Shown piece after piece: positions 1 through 6,359 of a stretch of 9,713 nt of DNA. How positions within the stretch are numbered: the first letter of the stretch is position 1; every line of letters starts with the position of its first letter. Made by a program: the position numbers and the translations under genes. The notes under the pieces were generated by a model. That model was not told where the DNA came from. It searched no databases and saw only the letters and a program-made list of their open reading frames with translations. The stretch is from an uncultured Anaerococcus sp. (GTDB taxonomy: Bacteria; Bacillota; Clostridia; Tissierellales; Peptoniphilaceae), in the NCBI RefSeq assembly GCF_947253225.1, contig NZ_CAMXYR010000052.1:1-9713 (forward strand). The letters are read 5' to 3'.

Positions 1-7
1 TATTAAT

Positions 8-56
8 CACCTCGTATGATTAAGATAATTTTATCACTTTTTTAACGAAAAGTTAA
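8..56 (-). promoter_or_regulatory. Promoter and ribosome-binding site of a leftward gene starting off the left edge
   Basis: Read on the minus strand, a -35-like TTAACT (51-56) is followed after 17 bases by TAAAAT (28-33). The -10 is preceded by TG one base upstream, so it is an extended -10. A GAGGTG Shine-Dalgarno lies at 8-13, leaving 7 bases to the window edge, so the start codon should sit at or just beyond position 1. The -35 overlaps an inverted repeat (TTAAC at 42-46, GTTAA at 52-56), with a second just upstream (ATCTTT 56-61, AAAGAT 65-70). Either could be an operator, but both are AT-rich enough to occur by chance. The gene itself cannot be identified. Confidence 0.6.
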
Positions 57-99
57 TCTTTTTTAAAGATATTATTTATTAAAGCATATAGTTTTGAAA

Positions 100-150
100 A
101 CTAGATTGCTGGTTTAATTTTACCAGGCCTAAGCCTGGCTCAATTCTAGT
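100..150 (-). terminator. Probable multi-arm terminator of the degV-family gene
   Basis: The outer stem pairs ACTAG+ATTG (100-108) with CAAT+CTAGT (141-144 and 146-150), with one bulged base at 145, and is followed on the minus strand by a short TTTT run. Inside is a perfect 6-bp GC-rich hairpin (CCAGGC 123-128, GCCTGG 133-138). An alternative stem (CTGGT 109-113, ACCAG 122-126) would compete with it. The stop codon of the degV-family gene (146-148) lies inside the outer stem. The T run is short, so termination strength is uncertain. Confidence 0.5.
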
Positions 151-1000
151 CTATTTTTAGAAAACCGAAGCCCACAAGACCTGGACCTGTGTTTGCACCA
201 AGAGTTGGGGATATTTGGTCTTTTATAAAAAGACTTGCTCCTTCAATTATATCTCTTAAGGTTTCCTCAAGCTTTGCTGCCATATCTTGGCTATCTCCAT
301 GTGCTATGAACATATAGTAGTTCTTCGCCCCTTCAAGATTTTCCAAGGCAAGCTTATAAAATTGCTTGAAGATTTTCTTTTCTCCACGAACAAGTTTTAC
401 AAGTTTGAACTTTCCTTCTTCTGGGTCAACTGTAATAAGAGGTTTTACAGAAATAGCATCAGAAATTTTTCCGAAAGTTTTAGGAACTCTCCCTCCTTCA
501 ACTATATATTTGAAGGATTCTATCGTGAAAAACACCCTAGAGTTGGTGCGGATATTCTCAAGTCCCTCTTTTACCTGGTCAAATGTCCTACCCTCATCTA
601 TGAGTTTCTTGGCATAAAAGGCCAAAAATCCCTCTGCAAGTGTTAAATTCCTACTGTCAAAAGCATAGGTCTCAATTCCTTCAACTTCAAGCATATCACA
701 TAGGTTATATGTGCCAGAGAACTTGCTTCCTATACATATAATAATCACCTTATCATATCCGTCTTCCTTTAGCCTTTCTATAAGACTTATAACGTCACCA
801 GGCGCTGGAAGGCTTGTTTTTGGCAAGTAATTTTCTCTTTTTATGTAAGCGTAAAAATCTTCAGGACTTATATCTATCCTATCTTTTAGAAACTCTCCCT
901 CTATATTAATATATAAAGGCAAATAGTACATCCCTTTTTCTTCAGCCAATTTCGGAGAAATATCCGCTCCAGAATCAACTACTATTGCTATTTTTTCCAT
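146..1000 (-). CDS. DegV family protein (fatty-acid-binding, FakB-like)
   Basis: This 284-residue protein has the usual length and layout of the DegV family, which binds a single fatty acid; FakB members present it to the FakA kinase for incorporation into phospholipid. Visible family marks in order are the N-terminal VVDSGADIS (7-15), KTSLPAPGD (61-69, matching the T/S-x-P-S-x-G-D lipid-head region), GSKFSGTYN (91-99), FDS (114-116), the FTIESFKYIVEGGRVPK block (158-174), and the C-terminal GANTGPGLVGFGF (268-280). It has no signal peptide or membrane segment, so it is cytosolic. The ATG has AGGAG five bases upstream. It lies 8 bases after the DUF1836 gene, so the two are probably co-transcribed. 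No fakA-like kinase gene is in the window, so the lipid-kinase role is inferred from the family only. Confidence 0.93.
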   Translation of the reverse strand: MEKIAIVVDSGADISPKLAEEKGMYYLPLYINIEGEFLKDRIDISPEDFYAYIKRENYLPKTSLPAPGDVISLIERLKEDGYDKVIIICIGSKFSGTYNLCDMLEVEGIETYAFDSRNLTLAEGFLAFYAKKLIDEGRTFDQVKEGLENIRTNSRVFFTIESFKYIVEGGRVPKTFGKISDAISVKPLITVDPEEGKFKLVKLVRGEKKIFKQFYKLALENLEGAKNYYMFIAHGDSQDMAAKLEETLRDIIEGASLFIKDQISPTLGANTGPGLVGFGFLKID

Positions 1001-1008
1001 AATATCTC

Positions 1009-1503
1009 CTAACGATTCTTCAAAGTAATCCTTGTGTATAATTTAGTAAAGAGGGACAGGGTCAACAAGTACAAGACCTTGTCATGGTGGTCCTTGCTTA
1101 TGAAATTTATACTTATATCATCACCCTGCTTGAGCACCGCTTCCTTGCTTTTAGTGAAAATATCAACAAAATTATCATAAACTTCTTTAATACCAAAGGT
1201 ATCTATTTCTATACTTACCCCTTTGGATATCTCCTCAATTGACATTACTTGCTTGAAAAGCCCAATCGCTATAATCTGTGCCAAGGACTCCCTGTAATAT
1301 TTTTTGTTAATAGGCTCTTTTATGTAGGAAAGTTTAACATAATTGTTTATCATAGATGGTGAAATAGGATTTTCATCACCAATAAATAGGGGTTTTATAC
1401 TTCTGCCTAGAAAGTTTATAACTTCTGTCATGTAGATACCTTCATTAGGTATGTCTTCCCAAGTTGGAAGTTTTAAATCTCTTAATTGTTTTATCTCTTG
1501 CAT
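1009..1503 (-). CDS. DUF1836 family protein, putative helix-turn-helix regulator
   Basis: This 164-residue soluble protein looks like the DUF1836 family of Firmicutes, which has no established function. Family-like segments are LPTWEDIPNEGIYMTEVINF (12-31), SPSMINNYVKLSYI (48-61) and KKYYRESLAQIIAIGLFKQV (67-86). The middle segment with the following basic, tyrosine-rich region resembles the DNA-binding helices of MerR-like proteins, so a regulatory role is plausible but inferred. The C-terminal half (about 95-164) is less recognisable. GAGGA lies six bases before the ATG. The stop codon is 8 bases before the DegV-family start and the Shine-Dalgarno of that gene abuts it, indicating translational coupling or at least one mRNA. 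Confidence 0.85.
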   Translation of the reverse strand: MQEIKQLRDLKLPTWEDIPNEGIYMTEVINFLGRSIKPLFIGDENPISPSMINNYVKLSYIKEPINKKYYRESLAQIIAIGLFKQVMSIEEISKGVSIEIDTFGIKEVYDNFVDIFTKSKEAVLKQGDDISINFISKDHHDKVLYLLTLSLFTKLYTRITLKNR

Positions 1504-1519
1504 AACTTATCCTCAGATA

Positions 1520-1528
1520 ATTATACCA
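1520..1528 (-). promoter_or_regulatory. Candidate extended -10 promoter before the DUF1836 gene
   Basis: On the minus strand TGGTATAAT reads as a perfect extended -10 (TGnTATAAT), with no good -35 17 bases upstream. It is followed by GAGGA and the DUF1836 start. Transcription would begin roughly inside the Shine-Dalgarno, giving a leader of only about 10 bases, which is a reason for doubt. An inverted repeat (CTAGT 1533-1537, ACTAG 1545-1549) sits just upstream and could be an operator or the remains of a hairpin after the preceding gene. Confidence 0.3.
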
Positions 1529-1555
1529 CTATCTAGTTTTTGTTACTAGCTGTTC

Positions 1556-2299
1556 TTACTCTAAATCTATAACAAATTCTTGATTATCCTCTTCAATCCA
1601 CCTAATATCTGTGTCCTCTCCTTCGCTATAGGCTACAAAGGCCCTACTAACTTCCTTATCCTCTGAAAAATTCGTCGGAAAAAATATTTGTGGTTGGAGA
1701 ATTTCATTGAAGGCTTTTGCCCTATTATAAATTTTACCCCCATTTTTATCTAAGAGTGGCAAAAAGGCAATGTCAATTTCCTCATAATCATCATAAATTC
1801 TATAAAGATAATTAAAAATATTTTCCTTATCAATATTATTATCAAGCAAGTAGGAATCTCCCCCATAGAATATATTGAATCCGCAAACCCTAACAAAAAA
1901 GGACACCCCTCCTTGATCTTGACTATAAGAAGTAACATCTACTTCCTTGCCAAGCCTTAGGTAAGAATCTCTTTCTACAAAGTGAACATTTTTTGCTTGA
2001 TAAAGGTTCTTTAGACTTTCTATTGAAAGTTTATTATCTTTTAGATATATTACATTGTTGTCTTTCTTGCTATAGGCAATATCTGCGCTTAACACATAGG
2101 TGAAATCATCCATATTTGCAACCTTTAATATTTCTGGACTATAGTGGCCATCTTCCTTGCTTGTTGCAAAAAATATAGTTTTTTTATCATCTGGTATATT
2201 AAGAACTCCCCTGTCATAATCAAAGACTAGAAAGTAGTCATCTATTTCCAAACTATAACAATTTCCAGCTACAAAATTTACTATTATCTCATCATTCAT
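1556..2299 (-). CDS. Metallo-beta-lactamase-fold protein with eroded metal site
   Basis: This 247-residue cytosolic protein resembles the short clostridial MBL-fold hydrolases. The N-terminal strand ends in LVFDYDRG (24-31), where relatives have a LlFDYykG-type segment. LSADI (70-74) follows, then a SYSQDQGGVSFFV segment (124-136) and FYGGDS (144-149), matching the usual G-D motif. The site of the S-H-x-H-x-D-H metal motif reads SKEDGHYSP (47-55): both early histidines and the aspartate are replaced and only the last histidine remains. The late P-x-H position reads PTNF (208-211). Zn-dependent hydrolase activity therefore looks unlikely and a non-catalytic or altered role is possible. This alignment was made by eye from memory of the family. 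AAGGGAG lies upstream of the ATG. It heads the leftward group MBL-like, DUF1836, DegV, with 52 bases to the next gene. Confidence 0.75.
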   Translation of the reverse strand: MNDEIIVNFVAGNCYSLEIDDYFLVFDYDRGVLNIPDDKKTIFFATSKEDGHYSPEILKVANMDDFTYVLSADIAYSKKDNNVIYLKDNKLSIESLKNLYQAKNVHFVERDSYLRLGKEVDVTSYSQDQGGVSFFVRVCGFNIFYGGDSYLLDNNIDKENIFNYLYRIYDDYEEIDIAFLPLLDKNGGKIYNRAKAFNEILQPQIFFPTNFSEDKEVSRAFVAYSEGEDTDIRWIEEDNQEFVIDLE

Positions 2300-2336
2300 A
2301 CAAAACTCCCTTACTCTAGGAAATATATACCCATTC

Positions 2337-2363
2337 TTGCCAATTTATAAATTATCGTATAAT
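2337..2363 (+). promoter_or_regulatory. Candidate promoter of the ybaK gene in the divergent region
   Basis: TATAAT at 2358-2363 is a perfect -10. A -35-like TTGCCA lies at 2337-2342, with a short 15-base spacer (a shifted TAATAA -10 would give 17). The start codon follows 19 bases after the -10, so the leader would be about 13 bases. Between the two boxes is a perfect 12-base palindrome AATTTATAAATT (2342-2353), a possible operator shared with the divergent MBL-like gene. No clear promoter for that leftward gene was found, only a TATATA box at 2324-2329. Confidence 0.45.
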
Positions 2364-2382
2364 AATTTTGAAAGAAGGTTAT

Positions 2383-2868
2383 ATGAAAAAAGAAATCAAA
2401 ACAAATGCAATGAGAATATTAGATAGATTAAATATAGCTTACGAGCATGTTGACTACGACCTTAATGGCGAGTTCACTTCAGCAGTTGATATAGCTAAAA
2501 AGACCCATGAAGATGCAAATATAGTCTATAAAACACTAGCTACAACTAGCAAAGACAATGAAGTTTTTATTTTTGTAATACCTGCTGCAAGCTCTATTGA
2601 TTTCAAGAAGGCCAGCAAAGTTGTTAATGTAAAGAGCCTGTCTATGGTTCACCTCAAAGATTTAAAGAAAACTGTGGGCTATGAAAGAGGGGCGACTACA
2701 GCCCTAGCTATGAAAAAAGACTTTCCAGTTGTCCTTGATATAGAAGCCAAAAACCACCCTATAATTAAGGTATCTGCTGGCAAGGTTGGCCATGGACTAA
2801 AACTTAATCCTGATGACTTTATTAAAGCTAGTAAGGGAATGTATGGGGATGTATGTCAAGAAAATTAG
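2383..2868 (+). CDS. ybaK: YbaK/ProX-type aminoacyl-tRNA deacylase (Cys-tRNA(Pro)/Cys-tRNA(Cys) deacylase-like)
   Basis: This 161-residue single-domain protein belongs to the YbaK/ProX editing family. Members hydrolyse mischarged tRNA, typically Cys-tRNA(Pro), in the cytosol. Visible marks are the catalytic-type lysine in VYKTL (K50), FVIPA (65-69), the GYERGATTALAMKKDFP block (99-115), and SAGKVGHGLKLNPDDF (131-146), which matches the usual SAG-x-x-G-x-x-x-x-L-x-P region. In many YbaK proteins the central block reads G-G-C-S-P-x-G-M-K-K; here it is GATTALAMKK, so substrate choice may differ. An upstream in-frame TTG at 2368 exists, but ATG 2383 is preferred because AGAAGG (2373-2378) sits just before it and the TTG would overlap the promoter. 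It overlaps the next gene by 16 bases. Confidence 0.88.
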   Translation: MKKEIKTNAMRILDRLNIAYEHVDYDLNGEFTSAVDIAKKTHEDANIVYKTLATTSKDNEVFIFVIPAASSIDFKKASKVVNVKSLSMVHLKDLKKTVGYERGATTALAMKKDFPVVLDIEAKNHPIIKVSAGKVGHGLKLNPDDFIKASKGMYGDVCQEN

Positions 2869-3536
2869 TTAGGATCTTTAATGATTTTTCACAAACTTTT
2901 TCCTATGATGAAACCTTAGCGCTCAAGACCCAGCTAAAGACTACGAAAGATTTTCCTGAGAATAAATTAAGGGAGATAAAATTTCTTATCCCAGCTGATG
3001 AAAAACTGGATAGATTAAGACTTTTGGTTATTTTATCTCCAATTTTAATAGCAACTTTTGATTCTTCTTCGGACGAATTGAGTTTTTTTAGGAAACAAAT
3101 AGATAAGTCTAGTTTCCCTTACGGACTCTATCCTAATTTTTTTACTTTTAATGAGGAAAAATACAGAGATTTCTACAAAAATAATCCTATCCTAGAAGAT
3201 ATCTACCTTGGAGAAGATAAATTTATAACTTTCACTATCAATCCTTTAAAGGATGATTATATCTTAGCTCTGGATTTTTTACTTGAGAAATTAATACTTG
3301 AGAAGGAAAATTCAAGTAAATTATTAGCTTACTTCCAAGAAATTAGAGATGATATAGTTATCAATGGTAGAAGGTCAATCCTTGCCAATGGCATCCAAGC
3401 CTTCTACTTATCTAAATATGTGCTAGTTCGGGATTTGATTTTGTTTGAAGGTTTGATGGAAAGATATGAGGAAGAAGTATCCTATCTTAGGCCAATATAC
3501 GATAGAATTAACACACTAAAGAGGGCGAATGAATAG
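2853..3536 (+). CDS. Hypothetical protein, 227 residues
   Basis: I do not recognise this protein. It is a charged, lysine/glutamate- and aromatic-rich protein without a signal peptide. One hydrophobic stretch (LRLLVILSPILIATF, 55-69) is short and flanked by acidic and basic residues, so it is more likely a buried strand or helix than a membrane span. The C-terminal half (about 135-225) looks largely helical, with regular Leu/Ile spacing. The reading frame is open throughout, is the only long frame here, and is followed directly by a strong terminator, so it is very likely a real gene. The start overlaps the end of ybaK by 16 bases in another frame, with GGGG (2845-2848) as a weak ribosome-binding site. 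It is therefore probably translated by coupling to ybaK, which suggests but does not show a functional link. Confidence 0.75.
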   Translation: MSRKLVRIFNDFSQTFSYDETLALKTQLKTTKDFPENKLREIKFLIPADEKLDRLRLLVILSPILIATFDSSSDELSFFRKQIDKSSFPYGLYPNFFTFNEEKYRDFYKNNPILEDIYLGEDKFITFTINPLKDDYILALDFLLEKLILEKENSSKLLAYFQEIRDDIVINGRRSILANGIQAFYLSKYVLVRDLILFEGLMERYEEEVSYLRPIYDRINTLKRANE

Positions 3537-3580
3537 AAAGTCTTTTAGATAACAAATAGCCTATTTATTTAACTAGAAAA

Positions 3581-3604
3581 CCTCGCAGATTGCGAGGCTT
3601 TTTT
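3581..3604. terminator. Bidirectional intrinsic terminator between convergent genes
   Basis: A perfect 7-bp GC-rich stem (CCTCGCA 3581-3587, TGCGAGG 3591-3597) has a 3-base loop and is followed by C and six T's on the plus strand. It is preceded by AAAA, which gives a TTTT run for the minus strand. It lies between the rightward hypothetical gene and the leftward CoA-transferase gene and can serve both. Confidence 0.93.
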
Positions 3605-3614
3605 ACTTGTATTT

Positions 3615-3648
3615 GATTTAATTACTTATTAGATTTAATTACTTATTA
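3615..3648. repeat. Perfect 17-bp tandem duplication at the end of the CoA-transferase gene
   Basis: The unit GATTTAATTACTTATTA occurs twice in direct succession (3615-3631 and 3632-3648). The upstream copy (in gene direction) spans the last codons and the stop codon (3639-3641) of the CoA-transferase gene. The second copy lies in the 3' untranslated part. It looks like a recent local duplication with no effect on the protein. Confidence 0.9.
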
Positions 3649-4982
3649 GATTTTCTCCAAATTCCAAGCTTTTCTGCTTCTTTGATTAGTTCTTCTCTGT
3701 TGTCTGGATGAGCAAGACCTACTAGAGCTTCTGCTGCTTGCCAAGTTGACAAGCCCTTGAAGTTTACAATACCTTGTTCTGTAGCGATGTAGTGAGTGTT
3801 GCTCCTTACTGCAGTAGCTTGAGTTCCTGGTTTAAAGGTTGGAACTATGTTAGAAATTCTCTTTCCTTCCTTGTTTACCCTTGATGATTTAAGAGCGATA
3901 AAAGACCTACCTCCCTTTGACCTATAAGCACCAAGAACAAAATCTAAAGCTCCACCTGCTCCTGATATATGTCTAGTTCCAGCAGACTCAGCAGAAATTT
4001 GTCCCCAGAGGTCTACTTCGAGAACTGTGTTTATTGATACATAGTTGTCGTGAGCTGCTATTACGTCTATATCATTTACATAGGAAACTGGGCAAGCCAT
4101 CAATTCTTCATTTCCATCAATATAGTCATACATTTCTTGAGAACCTGCTGCAAAAGCATAAGTTTGTCTGCCTGGGTTGATATTTTTCTTTTTACCAGTG
4201 ATTCTACCAGCTTTAGCCATTTCCATGAAGGCATCTACATACATTTCTGAGTGAACTCCGAGGTCTTTTAAGTCAGACTTAGCTATTTGAGAACCGATAG
4301 CGTTTGGAAGACCACCAATTCCAAGTTGGAGAGTATCCCCATCTCTTAAATTTTTAACAACATAATCTGCAACCTTTAGTTCTTCCTCACCAAATTTAGC
4401 ACTAGGAATTGTTAGCATATCGTAGTTTGAAGATTCGTATACATAATCCACATCCTTGATATTTACATAGTTTCTAAAGCCACCAAGACCAACAGGAACA
4501 TTTTTGTTTATTTCAAGAACAACCTTTTCTGAATTTTCAAATGATGTCATAGCATGAGATGCTGATAGACCGAAGTTAAAGTTGCCATGTTTATCCATTG
4601 GAGAAACTTGAATAACAGAAACTGCTGCTTTTGGTGCATTTTCTGCTATGTATCTCTCAACTTCAGAATATTTTATTGGTATAAAAAACGCACCATATGG
4701 ATTGTTATTAATTAAGTTTCTTTCTGGACCAGTTGAGTGCCAAGAATGATAGATAAAGTGTTCACCTGTACTATCAGCTTGACCTACATATGGGTTGTAA
4801 GGTACCACACCACTTCTAATTTTGACATCTTTCAGTTCATCAACTCTAGCTGCTAGAGCCTTATCAAAATCAACTGGTACCAAGGCTCCCCAGCCCATTT
4901 CTACCCAGTCGCCACTTTTTACGAGACCTGCTGCTTCTTTAGCAGTTATTAATTTTTCTTGATATAATTTTTCAAAATCCAT
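3639..4982 (-). CDS. but: Butyryl-CoA:acetate CoA-transferase
   Basis: This 447-residue cytosolic protein belongs to the acetyl-CoA hydrolase/transferase family. It moves CoA from butyryl-CoA to acetate, releasing butyrate and acetyl-CoA, the last step of the pathway encoded next door. GIGGLPNAIG (221-230) is the glycine loop, GVHSEMYVD (242-250) holds the probable catalytic glutamate E246, and SGAGGALDFVLGA (340-352) is the CoA-site glycine region. Length fits the But/AbfT subgroup. 4-Hydroxybutyrate CoA-transferase is the main alternative, since the two are hard to separate by eye; the adjacent crt-hbd-thl favours butyrate. AAAGGGG lies six bases before the ATG. It is separated from thl by a strong terminator and has its own upstream region with two palindromes, so it is probably a single-gene transcript. 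The 3' end carries the 17-bp duplication. Confidence 0.87.
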   Translation of the reverse strand: MDFEKLYQEKLITAKEAAGLVKSGDWVEMGWGALVPVDFDKALAARVDELKDVKIRSGVVPYNPYVGQADSTGEHFIYHSWHSTGPERNLINNNPYGAFFIPIKYSEVERYIAENAPKAAVSVIQVSPMDKHGNFNFGLSASHAMTSFENSEKVVLEINKNVPVGLGGFRNYVNIKDVDYVYESSNYDMLTIPSAKFGEEELKVADYVVKNLRDGDTLQLGIGGLPNAIGSQIAKSDLKDLGVHSEMYVDAFMEMAKAGRITGKKKNINPGRQTYAFAAGSQEMYDYIDGNEELMACPVSYVNDIDVIAAHDNYVSINTVLEVDLWGQISAESAGTRHISGAGGALDFVLGAYRSKGGRSFIALKSSRVNKEGKRISNIVPTFKPGTQATAVRSNTHYIATEQGIVNFKGLSTWQAAEALVGLAHPDNREELIKEAEKLGIWRKSNK

Positions 4983-5018
4983 TTAAAACCCCTTTACATT
5001 AAATCGTTTTCACTCTAT

Positions 5019-5024
5019 ATTATA
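5019..5024 (-). promoter_or_regulatory. Candidate -10 box of the but promoter
   Basis: On the minus strand TATAAT is followed, after a 36-base stretch containing AAAGGGG, by the but start. There is no good -35 at 16-18 bases; the region upstream is an A/T run (TACAAAAAAATTTGGG in minus-strand sense), which may act as an UP-like or curved element. The position downstream of the thl terminator supports separate transcription of but. Confidence 0.5.
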
Positions 5025-5052
5025 CCCAAATTTTTTTGTATTATTCTACAAT

Positions 5053-5087
5053 TGATAAAATTTATCATTTTTCATTTGATAATCAAA
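5053..5087. promoter_or_regulatory. Two adjacent palindromes upstream of the but promoter, possible operators
   Basis: TGATAAAATTTATCA (5053-5067) is a perfect 7-bp inverted repeat around one central base. TTTGATAATCAAA (5075-5087) is a perfect 6-bp inverted repeat around one base. Their centres are 21 bases apart, about two helical turns, and both share a TTGATAA/TTATCA half-site. They lie between the thl terminator and the but -10, upstream of the promoter, a position that suits an activator or cooperative dimers. No known regulator is assigned. Confidence 0.4.
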
Positions 5088-5100
5088 GTTTGTAAAATTA

Positions 5101-5124
5101 AAAGGGTGTAAGTCTACACCCTTT
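5101..5124 (-). terminator. Terminator of the crt-hbd-thl operon
   Basis: A perfect 10-bp stem (AAAGGGTGTA 5101-5110, TACACCCTTT 5115-5124) has a 4-base loop. On the minus strand it is followed by a U-rich tail (TAATTTTA). It lies 15 bases after the thl stop codon. Confidence 0.88.
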
Positions 5125-5139
5125 ATTGATAAAGTATGA

Positions 5140-6321
5140 TTATCTTTCAACTACTAATGCAGTTCCCATACCACCACCTATACATAGGGTAGCGATACCT
5201 TTCTTAGAGTCTCTCTTTTGCATTTCATATAAAAGTGTTGTAAGAATTCTAGCTCCACTAGCTCCTACAGGGTGACCAATTGCAATAGCTCCACCATTTA
5301 CGTTTACTATATCAGTATTTAAACCAAGTTCTTTGATTACTGATAAAGCTTGAGCAGCGAATGCTTCGTTTGCTTCAATTAGGTCGATGTCTGCAAGTGT
5401 TAGGTTAGCTTTTTCAAGAGCTTTTCTTACTGAAGGGATTGGGCCTGTACCCATGATTTTTGGATCAACACCTTCTGTTGCATAGCTTACAATTGTTGCA
5501 AGTGGTTTTACACCAAGTTCTTTAGCTTTTTCTTCGCTCATTACTACTAGGCAAGCGGCACCATCATTGATACCAGAGGCGTTAGCAGCTGTAACTGTAC
5601 CGTCTTTGATAAAAGCTGGTTTTAGACCAGAAATGCTTTCTTTAGTAACACCTTCTTTGATGTATTCGTCTGTATCGACTACAGTTACTTTGCCTTTTCT
5701 ACCTTTAACTTCAACTGGGACGATTTCATCTTTGAACCTTCCTTCAGCTCTAGCCTTAGCAGCTTTTTGTTGACTTCCTGCAGCAAGTTCATCTTGTTCT
5801 TCTCTTGATAGAGAGAATTTTTCTGCTATATTTTCAGCAGTAACTCCCATGTGGTAGTCATTGAAAGCATCCCAAAGTCCGTCTTTGATCATCTCATCGA
5901 CAACTTTTTTATCTCCCATTCTAGCTCCCCATCTCTCATCTGTTAAGAGGTATGGAGCGTTAGACATTGATTCTGTACCACCAGCTAGAACTACATCACA
6001 GTCTCCTGCAAGAATCATTTGAGCTGCTAAAGATACGCTTCTAAGTCCTGAACCGCAAACGATGTTTAGAGTCATTGCTGGTTTTTCTATTGGAATACCT
6101 GCATCAAGAGAGATTTGACGAGCGATATTTTGACCATTACCTGCTTGAAGTACACAGCCTAAAATTGATTCATCTATATCTTCTGGTTTAATACCTGCTC
6201 TTTTGATTGCTTCTTTAGCTGCTACTGCTCCTAATTCTCTAGCTGTAACTGTTTTGAATGCTCCACCATAAGCACCAACTGGTGTTCTTGCTGCACTTGC
6301 TATTACTACTTTTCTTGTCAT
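5140..6321 (-). CDS. thl: Acetyl-CoA C-acetyltransferase (biosynthetic thiolase)
   Basis: This 393-residue protein has the full length of type II thiolases. It condenses two acetyl-CoA into acetoacetyl-CoA, the first step toward butyrate, in the cytosol. The acyl-accepting cysteine is C89 in NIVCGSGLRS (86-95). NEAFAAQ (318-324) and GHPVGASGARI (349-359, with H350) complete the active site, and the second catalytic cysteine C380 lies in CIGGGMG. The C89/C380 pair is the one that forms a redox-sensitive disulfide in Clostridium acetobutylicum ThlA, so similar control is possible here (inference). AAGGAG lies five bases before the ATG. It is 38 bases downstream of hbd with no terminator between, so it is the last gene of a crt-hbd-thl unit, closed by the hairpin at 5101-5124. 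Confidence 0.96.
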   Translation of the reverse strand: MTRKVVIASAARTPVGAYGGAFKTVTARELGAVAAKEAIKRAGIKPEDIDESILGCVLQAGNGQNIARQISLDAGIPIEKPAMTLNIVCGSGLRSVSLAAQMILAGDCDVVLAGGTESMSNAPYLLTDERWGARMGDKKVVDEMIKDGLWDAFNDYHMGVTAENIAEKFSLSREEQDELAAGSQQKAAKARAEGRFKDEIVPVEVKGRKGKVTVVDTDEYIKEGVTKESISGLKPAFIKDGTVTAANASGINDGAACLVVMSEEKAKELGVKPLATIVSYATEGVDPKIMGTGPIPSVRKALEKANLTLADIDLIEANEAFAAQALSVIKELGLNTDIVNVNGGAIAIGHPVGASGARILTTLLYEMQKRDSKKGIATLCIGGGMGTALVVER

Positions 6322-6359
6322 ATTATCTCCTTAAATCTTTTCGTTAAACTTGCCAAATC

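Noticed and set aside
287..646. 119-residue plus-strand open frame opposite the DegV-family gene
   Set aside because: It is antisense to an intact conserved gene, has an unrecognisable Phe/Lys-rich product, and has no promoter or ribosome-binding site.
2324..2343. Leftward promoter for the MBL-like gene from TTGGCA and TATATA
   Set aside because: The two boxes are only 8 bases apart, far too close for a normal promoter, and no other -35 fits.
2368..2382. Upstream TTG start for the ybaK gene
   Set aside because: It lies just after the TATAAT box at about the expected transcription start, whereas ATG 2383 has AGAAGG placed correctly and gives the normal family length.
5075..5087. FNR/CRP-type box (TTGAT...ATCAA)
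   Set aside because: The half-sites are separated by one base, not four, so it does not fit the FNR spacing.
6337..6348. 12-base sequence TTTAACGAAAAG shared between the hbd-thl gap (minus strand) and the left-edge promoter region (plus strand, 41-52)
   Set aside because: It is AT-rich, and shared 12-mers are expected by chance several times in a window this size; the two copies have different orientation and position relative to their genes.
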